NCBI RefSeq assembly: GCF_000003815.2
Contig: NC_049979.1
Span: forward strand, 1,406,351 to 1,470,350
Length of the DNA stretch: 64,000 nt
From: Branchiostoma floridae
Lineage: Eukaryota; Chordata; Leptocardii; Amphioxiformes; Branchiostomatidae
Direction: 5' to 3'
A program made the position numbers and the translations under genes. Under the pieces are notes generated by a model, which was given only the letters and a program-made list of their open reading frames with translations, searched no databases and was not told where the DNA came from. Positions 56,301 to 64,000 of this stretch are shown here, one piece after another; within the stretch, counting starts at the first letter, position 1; each line of letters begins with the position of its first letter.

Positions 56301-59300
56301 CTCAGAAAAAGAAGTCAAACCCAATAAGTTACATCTTTAAAGTTTCAGTTAGACTAGAGCAGTCGCTTACTATGCTGTTTTAGTGTTAACCATTTTTTGT
56401 CTGTCATTTTTTTGTCACTTGCAATTAGCCCTCGGGCCAGAATTTGCAATAAACTTATCAATTATGTTAGGAAGATATAATCAGTTGCAGTTGCAGCTAA
56501 ACATCTTCAGTGGTATACTTGCAACAAAGTAGGTACATTTGCAACAGATTATTGCTCCGGAAGTTTGTCACAAAGAAATCTTGAAGTTGTGGAAATAAGA
56601 TATTTTCCTTTCCCCCCACAGGCTCCACGGAGTCCTGAGCAAGCTACAGAATGCAACGGAAGGAGAAGTGAACACAGTGTTCCAGCAGGGTAAGGACTTC
56701 AGTATATTCAAGTAGATCACAATATGATTGATCTCAATGTCCACATTTAAGAATGATTAGCTTCTCAGAAGTGCAAAAAAATTGAAAGCATTTTCTTACA
56801 GTTACATTCATCCTCTGTGGAAACTGCTACACTTCCATTGTCCTTTCATGCTGTCAGTATGTTATCTAGGATGGCAAAGGGCCTTGCATGGCAGAAGTCC
56901 ATAAAACCTTTCATTTGTTTCTGGTGTTTACCTACAGAATCTGACGCTGTGAGCAGGAGTGCCAAGGCCATGGCCGCTGTGACCAGCCAGAAGCCGCCTG
57001 CGCCGGCTGTAGCCAGTGTCTCTACACCTGCCGTGTCCACCCAGCACCTGGCAGCCGCCCCCCTACCTGCACAGCCCCCCGCACAGGCCCCCTTGCTGAT
57101 CCCCCCTCCGGCGGTCCCCCCTCCGGAGCCCATCATCTCCATCAAACCCGATGATTCGGACATGATGGAGGAGCTGGAGACTGAGGTACAGTAATCATCA
57201 TTTCATCTCATCATCATTTCATCTCGTCTTATTAGTTATATCACTCAATCTGTGGGATCATTGGGTCATCCTCCTAAGCAGGAACATCCAACGGTGAAAC
57301 CACCTGTCTGGATGTACCCTGCTTTCTCAACTGCCTCCCTTAGTTCCTGACTGCCTTGCTTATAGATATTAATGAGTTTACCCTTATTATGCGATGTCCC
57401 TTTTGAAAACTGAAAGGTCTATTCTCTGATTGGCCGACAGTCGGTTTGTGGCGACGCCCACAGGAACTAAGGGTGACGGTTGAGAAGGCAGGGTACATCC
57501 AAACAGGCGGTTTTGCTGTTGGTTGTTCCTTCGTAGGAGGATGCATTGGGCCCAGGGGTATCATAGAAGTTCAGTTTTCTCCACCATTTTCCGTGTTTCT
57601 TAGTGTTTCATTTAGCGTCATGCCTGGCCATTCTCTGATATTATCCTCCCATCCTTTCTATTGCCTAACCTCTCTTCTTCTTCCCTGGACGATTTCCTGC
57701 ATGATAATTATGGCTAGTCACAATCGCTGTACCGTTTCAGTTTTCTTGTCATTACTGTATCATAGGTATAAATCTTGAAATAATTTCTGGTTTTATGTTC
57801 AAGGTTTTTCACAGTGTACCCTCGTGGAGAACTTGTCACCCAGCAAACATTATTTTGCTTTAAATGCAAACCTCAACGATTCTTCTTCTCCAGGAGCCTG
57901 CCCCCCTCCCCACTGTATTGGCACAGTCCAGACACCCTGCAGCCACCCCTGTACAGTACCAGGCTGTGACCACCTCCCCTCCCAAACACAGGCCTGCAGA
58001 TGTGGACAGGCATGCAGCTAAACAGTCTTCTGTACAGTACCTACCACAGGTGAGTCATGCTTACACACCTGTACAGTACCTACCACAGGTGAGTTATACT
58101 TGCTTACCTGTACAGTACCTACCACAGGTGAGTCATACTTACACACCTGTACAGTACCTACCACAGGTGAGTCATACTTACACACCCGTACAGTACCTAC
58201 CACAGGTGAGGCATACTTACACACCTGTACAGTACCTACCACAGGTGAGTCATACTTACACACCTGTACAGTACCTACCACAGGTGAGGCATACTTACAC
58301 ACCTGTACAGTACCTACCACAGGTGAGTCATACTTACACACCTGTACAGTACCTACCACAGGTGAGTCATACTTACACACCTGTACAGTACCTACCACAG
58401 GTGAGTCATACTTACACCCCTGTACAGTACCTACCACAGGTGAGTTCTACTTACACACCTGTACAGTACCTACCACAGGTGAGTTCTACTTACACACCTG
58501 TACAGTACCTACCACAGGTGAGTCATACTTACACACCTGTACAGTACCAGGCTGTGACCACCTCCCCTCCCAAACACAGGCCTGCAGACATGCAACCAAA
58601 CAGTCTTCTGTACAGTATCTACCACAGGTATCCGGTCGTTTCATGTACCGTATATGTACAACTGTTAAGTCAACTTGTCTTGTACAACCATCAGTTCAGT
58701 TCATTGGTAGGTACAAGCTGGGACTGAGTTACTCGAGCCACTTCATCTGGGCAAACCTCTATTCTCAAGTCTTAGCACATTCTTTGGTGTTCTTGAAGCC
58801 TTTTAATGTGCTAATCAACGTATAGTTTCTTGAAAACTTTACAAGCTTGCTTATTATGGACAACATCTGTGCTTTGATACACCTCATTATAAACTTAGTG
58901 TTTCATGATTCACAATTGCTAGATTCTGATTGACGCTCGGAAGTGTATATTTTGTTATTTTGGTTTGTTGGTTGTTTTTCTTTGTTTATGTTATTTTGTA
59001 TAGAGCATGTCTGTTAAGCAGTACACTAAGCACTGAGTACATTTAACCCATTTAACCTTTGCTGTATTGCCCAGTCCCCTGTGAAGCCCCGGCTTGCCGC
59101 TGTGTCCAGTCGTAGCAGCCATCATGGCAGGCAGGTGTCCAGCCAGCATGTGTCACAGGTGGGGACATGTTACCTTTTACGCTCATACAGACTGTTCAAA
59201 TCCACCTATAACGAAGAAGAGTATCTTAAGATTCCGAACGAACGACAAAGATCTATTATCACCAAACTACGAATCAGCTGCCACAAACTCCGTGTTGAAT

Positions 59301-62300
59301 CAGGGAGGCACAACCACACACCTCTGGAGCAAAGAGTCTGTCAGTTCTGTAACCTGAACAAGATCGAAGATGAATCTCACTTTCTATTAAATTGTAGTTT
59401 ATATAATAATGATAGAAGTATTCTTTTTAGCTATATTATAGGAAAGTTCCCTCGCTTTGAATATATGTCTAGTGTTGAAAAATTCATTTTTCTTATGAGC
59501 TTTGATCAAACGACATTATACAAACACATCTCAAGCTACATATTTAACATAACTAAGAAACGAGAAGAAGCCGAACAAATGTATTAGAATAGTTTTAGAA
59601 TTTATGTTTTAGATTAGTCTTAGAAACCATGTTTACTGCATTACTACCCTTTGTATCTATATGCCTGTACTTAGCCCGAGAATGTGCAATAAAGGCTATT
59701 ACAATAAAATGTTTTATCAGCTCATTCATTGGTTAACTCAGATCCTTTGCAAATCAGTGGCACATATTGAAGGTATACATTCAACTTAAGTACCACATCA
59801 ACAGTTAACAATTGTACTTGATTAAAATCCAACATTGTATGCTGCACTTGATTAAAGTCCAATGTTGTATGCTATAGACCTTGCCTAGTTTTACATTAGC
59901 AAACGTTCCCTTTGCTTTCTCACTCCTTCAGCAATGTCTAAGTGTTTTTCACTTACTAAAAATAGATCTCATGATGCATGATACATTTTATTCCCTGGAA
60001 AAAAGTCCTGTGATTCACAGAGTTCATTTTTCAGGAAAAAGATCTCACGAGGCGTGACATTCCTTTTCCTGGAAAAATACCGCATGATGCACTTCTTTTC
60101 CTGAAACAGTCTAAAGATACGCTACCTTCATTTTGCTTGAAAAGTATCTCATGATGTTTAGATCTCCAGCTATTGTAGAAGTTTATTTGCAAGTTCTTGC
60201 CCGAGGGCTAATTGCAACATGAAACATACAGAGAATATAATAAACATGTATAAAATGAAATACTTTGGTATAGATAACAATGGTGACAAGTGTAAACGAG
60301 TGACTATTCTATCAATGGTATGGACTGCTGAGAGCTACAATCTACGTATTTAGGGTTTGACTTCTTTTCTGGAAGCAGTGGAAGACGAAGTGTCCCACTT
60401 TTTCTATGATGCGTGGGTTATGTGACGTTAACAGCGTTATAGTTTTGTTTTCGTCGGTAAGCGTTTGGAAATTTTTGTGGAATTTGCATGCCTCTTCAAA
60501 TAACTCCTTTCTTTCCTGATCGTTAGAGAGATCGTTAGAGAGATCGTTAGAGAGATCGTTAGAGAGGCAGTTAGAAATAAAATGTATTTATAAAATAAAT
60601 TGTATGCGCGCACATGAGCACTGGGCCTGTAGGAGAGCGTCATTCTGGAGTGAGACGAATCAGGCAATACATGTTGTGTCTGACTCAATCTATGGACAAA
60701 CTGGTTAGGCTAACGTCTCATTTCAAAACCGGGGCCCAGCCAGGCTGTTTGTGGAAATGGAGAATAGAAATGTAGTTATGTAGACGTAAAAATATACACA
60801 AATAATAGCCACGACTATTCTCTTAATGTTTTGTGCAGTTTGGTGTCCTTTGGTATCATGCTTTTCGTTCCCGAATGCTGCCGGGCCGGGCCCTGGTTTG
60901 GAAATATGACGTAGTCCTTAAGACGGATTGTTGCATGGCACTAACTTTTCTTGTCTCCTCCCGATCAGGTTCATCCGGTTGCCCGGAAGCGTAAGACCCC
61001 GTCCTCCGTGGTTGGTTCCGTGATCCTGTCAGCAGCACCAGATTACGAGTCGGAGGAGGATGAACCCCTGAGGAAGGGCGTGGCCAGTACGGTCAGGGTT
61101 CCAGAGAGGAGGTCAGCGGTCTCTTAGAGTATAGTTAGTACTCTATCTTGTATAGATACTGATAGAGTAAGTTTACAGGGCTTAAGATGTTATAACACTA
61201 CTGTAACTGTAACTGTAAAAGCAATGTAAGTTCCTGCTGGTAGTGTCAAAAGAATTCTCCTATATCCTGTATAGCTAGATTTGAGTACTTGGCACATGAT
61301 TCATTGACCAATCCTGCCATGTCTTCCTCCCTGCAGACCCAGCCTGCCTCCCTCCAAACAGGCTAACCGCTCCCTGCTGAACTAAGATGTGCACTACGTA
61401 CAACAGCCACACTAGTAGTCTGTTTACAGGGATTAAGATGTTATAAAACTATTTCCTGACCAATCCTGCCATGTCTTCTCCCCCGCAGACCCAGCCTGCC
61501 TCCCTCCAAACAGGCCAACCGCTCCCTGCTGAACTAAGCTGTGCACTGTGTACAACAGCCACACTAGTAAGCTGTTGTAAGCACACTAGTAGTCTGTTTA
61601 CAGGGATTAAGATGTTATAAAACTATTTCCTGACCAATCCTGCCATGTCTTCCTCCCCTGCAGACCCAGCCTGCCTCCCTCCAAACAGGCTAACCGCTCC
61701 CTGCTGCTGAGAGCCATCTCCGAGGCCAACCAGTCTGCCGGGAAGGTCAAGGGCAGGCAGGAGCACGCACAGGAGGTCATGGTGCAGCCCATGCAGGTAA
61801 ACAAACAAACAAACAAACAAGCAGGTAAGGTAAAGGGCAGGCAGGAGCACGCACAGGAGGTCATGGTGCAGCCCATGCAGGTAAACAAACAAACAAACAA
61901 ACAAGCAGGTAAGGTAAAGGGCAGGCAGGAGCACGCACAGGAGGTCATGGTGCAGCCCATGCAGGTAAACAAACAAACAAACAAACAAGCAGGTAAGGTA
62001 AAGGGTAAGTCAGGAACACGCACGGGAGGTCATGGTGCAGCCCATGCAGGTAAACAAACAAACAAACAAACAAGCAGGTAAAGGTAAAGGGTAAGTCAGG
62101 AACACGCACGGGAGGTCATGGTGCAGCCCATGCAGGTAAACAAACAAACAAACAAACAAGCAGGTAAAGGTTAAGGGTAAGTCAGGAACACGCACAGGAG
62201 GTCATGGTGCAGCCCATGCAGGTTGGTTTGTTTGTTTGTTTATTGCAATCTCCATCAGACTTAACAGTTAGTGTTGTTTACATGAAAACAGGATTTTAAA

Positions 62301-64000
62301 ATACCAGTCGGATACTCCTCCCGACCATTGTTTTGAGCATCCCCCATTGATAAGTTGTCACGAACAACCAGGTTCAGGTTCAGGTCTGGATCTGGACCTG
62401 GTCCTCTGGACCTGAACAGAACCTGTTCCTAGTTTTTTTGTACAAGCTGTACCAGTACCCACCCCTAGTCAACCAGTTTAGGCAACAGGTAGAGATCAAC
62501 ATATGCTTACTTATCTATATAGCATCTAAATGTAGCTGCAGCCAAACAAACATATATGTACGCCAAAAAGTAGTTACTCAAGCAACTGGATATGGTTTTG
62601 AAACATTCAGATGTTTCGGATAGAATCCACTATCCTTCGTCAGTAACACTGAAGTGATCTGAAAGAAACAGGTCTTTTATACTCTAACTATGAATGAAAG
62701 ACAATTTCAGATGTCCAATAGGAAACGTTGTAAGACAATTTTGACTGAAGACAATTGGATTCCAAAGAAAACAAAGGTGATAGTGGATTCTATCCGAAAC
62801 GTCTGACCGTTTCAAAACCATATCCAGTTGCTTGAGTAATTACTTTTTGGCGTATCTTATTACCTGGATGTCTAACCTACATCGACGTAAACATATATGT
62901 AAACAGAGGACATAAGATTTGGACTGTTGTTATCCATAGAACCAGGTTTGTGTGCCCTGAAATGAAATGAACTGTATGACGTAACTTTCAGCCAGCCAAG
63001 GTGACCTTTTGGCACCACATTTGTATGAGTTATCAGTAGACGGTTAAAGATCATGTTGTTCTTCTCCCTGGCAGTATGACCCCATGGTGGGGTCAGAGTA
63101 CCACCCAACCAGCTACAGGCCGACCGTGAGGGTCGAAGGTCACCAGCTGGGGGGTTACCGCAGTTTTCGTAACATCGTCTCCAGGACAATCCAGCCCAGC
63201 CCGGTACAGGAGGAGGGTAGGTGTTGGCCTCTTGTTTCGCAACCCAGTAAATCACCTTTTAAAAGTCATAACACACCAGTTTCCTTCATTCAGTGCAAGC
63301 TGCTTTAGACCAAACTGTTAGGTTTGATCCACTCACATGGGAATGTGAAAACCTTCTCTTTTCAATAAGTGTGGTGGGGTCTTCAAGTTGTGGCTTGCCT
63401 CAAAATGGGACTCCCACTACAACCCTACCCACAAGACCACCATGTGATCATGCTGTTACAAGACATAGAATGTATGATGTGGTGAAATTAAGACTGTTTG
63501 TCTCACTTGTGTTGTTTACCTGTGTGCTGTCTCACCTGTGTTGTTTACCTGTGTGCTGTCTCACCCGTGTTGTTTACCTGTGCGTTGTCTCACCTGTGTT
63601 GTTTACCTGTGCGTTGTCTCACCTGTGTTGTTTACCTGTGTGCTGTCTCACCCGTGTTGTTTACCTGTGCGTTGTCTCACCTGTGTTGTTTACCTGTGCG
63701 TTGTCTCACCTGTGTTGTTTACCTGTGCGCTGTCTCACCTGTGTTGTTTACCTGTGCGTTGTCTCACCTGTGTTGTTTACCTGTGCGTTGTCTCACCTGT
63801 GTTGTTTACCTGTGCGTTGTCTCACCTGTGTTGTTTACCTGTGCGTTGTCTCACCTGTGTTGTTTACCTGTGCGTTGTCTCACCTGTGTTGTTTACCTGT
63901 GTGTTGTCTCACCTGTGTGCAGACTACCAGGAGCATGACCTGGTGACCCCGCCCGGCGACCGGCGCAATGTCGTATCCAAGGAGGAGGAAGAAATGACGA
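53345..64000 (+). CDS. ZC3H14: Zinc finger CCCH-type protein 14 (Nab2/MSUT2 family), 5' portion
   Basis: Nuclear poly(A)-binding protein that restrains poly(A) tail length. Exons: 53345-53383, 53717-53759, 55213-55327, 56622-56689, 56938-57185, 57894-58049 (or longer), 59075-59158, 60969-61111, 61664-61796 (or longer), 63075-63216, 63923-beyond. All phases join. The N-terminus has the PWI-like fold of the family: GTEITHKIR, SAIKAKLVDLGAYVDDELPD, YIMVMVANKKSQ, MTDDLSLFLANNTEKFTAWL, HGVLSKLQ. A Pro/Ala-rich region ends PIISIKPDDSDMMEELETE. Later come a basic KRK segment, an acidic stretch (YESEEDE) and the conserved RRPSLPPSKQANRSLL, LRAISEANQS block. The CCCH fingers lie beyond the window. Introns hold a retrotransposon fragment, hAT and other MITEs. 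Confidence 0.9.
54835..54934. other. Assembly gap (100 N)
   Basis: Placeholder gap in the ZC3H14 intron before exon 3. Confidence 0.99.
55070..55165. repeat. Short repeats of a GCGTAGTGG motif
   Basis: TAGCGTAGTGG occurs several times in both orientations within ~90 bp upstream of ZC3H14 exon 3. It could form a hairpin (CCACTACGCTAG ... TAGCGTAGTGG); function unknown. Confidence 0.6.
55300..55885 (+). repeat. ZC3H14: Old duplication of ZC3H14 exon 3 end and donor
   Basis: GAGAAGTTCACGGCATG|GTCAGA at 55311-55333 recurs diverged as GAGAAGTACACTGCATG|GTCAGA at 55847-55869, together with ~100 bp of following intron. A hAT element (55360-55701) landed later in the first intron copy. Without it the period is about 190 bp. 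Confidence 0.8.
55360..55701. mobile_element. hAT-type MITE in ZC3H14 intron
   Basis: Ends CGGGGTTGGACAAGT and (inverse) CAGGGTTGGACAAGT; the interior repeats GGGCAAGT. The flank is close to, but not exactly, duplicated (GCCGCATA / CCATACC). The duplicated intron copy at ~55895 (TTGCCACATACTGTA) shows the uninterrupted site. Confidence 0.8.
56046..56460 (+). mobile_element. Non-LTR retrotransposon 3' end, copy 1
   Basis: The frame reads FYPNIPTFTDKKKT, then LPLMSQNPHIIEKVGSFILH and RKRSQTQ before its stop, then a 3' UTR with TTGCAATTAGCCCTCGGGC and GCAATAAACTT. The inverted copy at 60185-60500 reads NPRIIEKVGHFVFHC at the matching place. Looks like the C-terminus of a retrotransposon frame, 5' truncated. 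Confidence 0.7.
57267..57543. mobile_element. Inverted-repeat MITE (CATCCTCCTACGCAGGGACA family), copy 2
   Basis: Mirrors the element at 38410-38692. The flank CATTGGG appears on both sides (57259-57265, 57544-57550), a 7-8-bp target duplication. Confidence 0.85.
57894..58049 (+). CDS. ZC3H14: ZC3H14 exon 6, parent of the 39-bp array
   Basis: Phase-0 exon of 52 codons (EPAPLPTVLAQSRHP ... SSVQYLPQ) ending CCACAG|GTGAGT. The next 12 units copy its end, and the frame stays open to the stop after 58724, so any of the donors after 58049 gives a longer in-frame exon. Confidence 0.85.
57940..58640 (+). repeat. ZC3H14: 39-bp tandem array of a splice donor in ZC3H14 (13 donors)
   Basis: Unit CCTGTACAGTACCTACCACAG|GTGAGTCATACTTACACA. 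Donors fall every 39 bp from after 58049 to after 58517. Then a diverged copy of the exon body (58545-58629, QAVTTSPPKHRPA...) ends with CCACAG|GTATCC. Each unit adds VSHTYTPVQYLPQ. Units also contain TTACACACCTGTACAG, an acceptor-like tract, so 12-base micro-exons are conceivable. Confidence 0.93.
59177..59700 (+). mobile_element. Non-LTR retrotransposon 3' fragment in ZC3H14 intron
   Basis: Uninterrupted copy of the element split at 2391/3871. It reads RSYRLFKSTYNEEEYLKIPN, later CQFCNLNKIEDESHFLLNC (a Cys-Cys-His-Cys knuckle seen at the end of many reverse-transcriptase frames), stop, then CTTAGCCCGAG and GCAATAAAGGC. It starts ~18 bp after the donor of the exon at 59158 and at the same internal base as the copy at 2391. 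Confidence 0.85.
60185..60500 (-). mobile_element. Non-LTR retrotransposon 3' end, copy 2 (reverse)
   Basis: Inverted relative of 56046-56460: on minus NPRIIEKVGHFVFHC, stop, then TTGCAATTAGCCCTCGGGC and GCAATAAACTT. A 12-bp tandem (GATCGTTAGAGA x4) follows at 60520-60568. Confidence 0.7.
61337..61385 (+). pseudogene. ZC3H14: Truncated copy A of ZC3H14 exon 9, ends in stop
   Basis: After CTGCAG it repeats the exon start (RPSLPPSKQANRSLL) but then reads AAC TAA. If spliced from exon 8 the protein would end here, without zinc fingers. Confidence 0.8.
61499..61537 (+). pseudogene. ZC3H14: Truncated copy B of ZC3H14 exon 9, ends in stop
   Basis: Second copy, about 162 bp downstream of copy A, with its own acceptor (CCCCGCAG) and the same RPSLPPSKQANRSLL-N-stop. 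The true exon with a third acceptor follows at 61664. Confidence 0.8.
61720..62225 (+). repeat. ZC3H14: ~84-bp tandem array copying the end of ZC3H14 exon 9 and its donor (6 donors)
   Basis: Each unit has GTCATGGTGCAGCCCATGCAG|GTAAAC, an (AAAC)n tract and GCAGGTAAGGTAAAGG. The first three units are 84 bp and remain open in the exon frame (KVKGRQEHAQEVMVQPMQ then [10 protein letters not shown]); later units differ by a base and shift frame. The last donor (62222) is changed to CAG|GTTGGT, after which a TTTG run replaces AAAC. Confidence 0.92.
62290..62467. mobile_element. GGTACCGG hAT MITE, partial copy in ZC3H14 intron
   Basis: Holds AGGTTCAGGTTCAGGTC, GGACCTGGTCC and an end GTACCCACCCCTA, matching one half of the element at 26406. 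The other end is missing. Confidence 0.65.
63508..63920 (+). repeat. ZC3H14: 29-bp minisatellite ending at a ZC3H14 acceptor (~14 copies)
   Basis: Unit CTCACCTGTGTTGTTTACCT + GTGCGTTGT. The last unit merges into CTCACCTGTGTGCAG|AC, the acceptor of the exon at 63923, so the array extends the acceptor's pyrimidine-rich tract. The long open frames through it are an effect of the repeat and not genes. Confidence 0.92.
63923..64000 (+). CDS. ZC3H14: ZC3H14 exon 11, runs off the window
   Basis: Joins the exon ending at 63216 in phase 1 to give EED-YQEHDLVTPPGDRRN and an acidic VSKEEEEM stretch. Open to the last base. Confidence 0.8.

Noticed and set aside
58020-58560. Regular direct repeats resembling a CRISPR array
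   Set aside because: There are no distinct spacers; the whole 39-bp unit repeats, in an intron-exon setting of an animal gene.
63293-63946. 217-codon open frame and its overlapping 146-codon frame
   Set aside because: They exist only because a 29-bp repeat without stops runs in all frames; the real coding exons flank it in a different phase.

Overview
The window is animal nuclear DNA and most likely from an amphioxus (Branchiostoma). The evidence is spliced genes with GT-AG introns, chordate-grade orthologues, a very dense load of short non-autonomous transposons, a cluster of transmembrane LRR-Ig receptors of the kind amphioxus has expanded, and minisatellites that straddle exon-intron junctions. 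Species is an inference; no marker gene here proves it. Three 100-base N runs (20962-21061, 36670-36769, 54835-54934) are assembly gaps.

Layout: (1) 1-5899, plus strand: the 3' part of an adhesion GPCR gene, from the end of the GAIN domain through the GPS motif and seven membrane helices to the stop; the 5' end is outside the window. (2) 5900-10385: intergenic DNA with a piggyBac-type MITE (TTAA duplication) and, against the stop codon of the next gene, a tRNA-derived SINE. (3) 10390-36000: four paralogous intronless-body LRR-Ig receptor genes, one on minus (10390-13656) and three on plus (19572, 21795, 32106). All have signal peptide, LRRNT, LRRs, LRRCT, Ig, Ser/Thr linker, Ig, one membrane helix and a tyrosine-rich tail. 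One is cut by a gap and two have cytoplasmic tails broken by frameshifts and stops. Upstream of three of them lies the same ~1 kb block, in the same orientation relative to the gene. (4) 38922-52811, minus strand: kynurenine 3-monooxygenase (KMO), about 16 exons. (5) 53345-64000, plus strand, divergent from KMO across ~530 bp: the 5' portion of a ZC3H14-type (Nab2/MSUT2) poly(A)-binding protein gene, running off the window end before the zinc fingers.

The most unusual structure is recurrent: in all three spliced genes, the 3' end of an exon together with its 5' splice site has been copied in tandem, from 2 to about 13 times. Several arrays have units divisible by three and stay open in the frame of the parent exon (30 bp in KMO, 39 bp and partly 84 bp in ZC3H14), so choice among the copied donors could change protein length without breaking the frame. 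ZC3H14 also carries two truncated copies of one exon that end in a stop.

The LRR-Ig genes show a second theme: ectodomains stay open while LRR number, linker repeats and tail repeats differ. A 14-codon tail repeat goes from 1 to about 7 to about 21 copies among paralogues, and the tails carry YxN motifs that could recruit Grb2-type SH2 domains. Paralogous flanks give empty sites for two transposon insertions, which orders the events.
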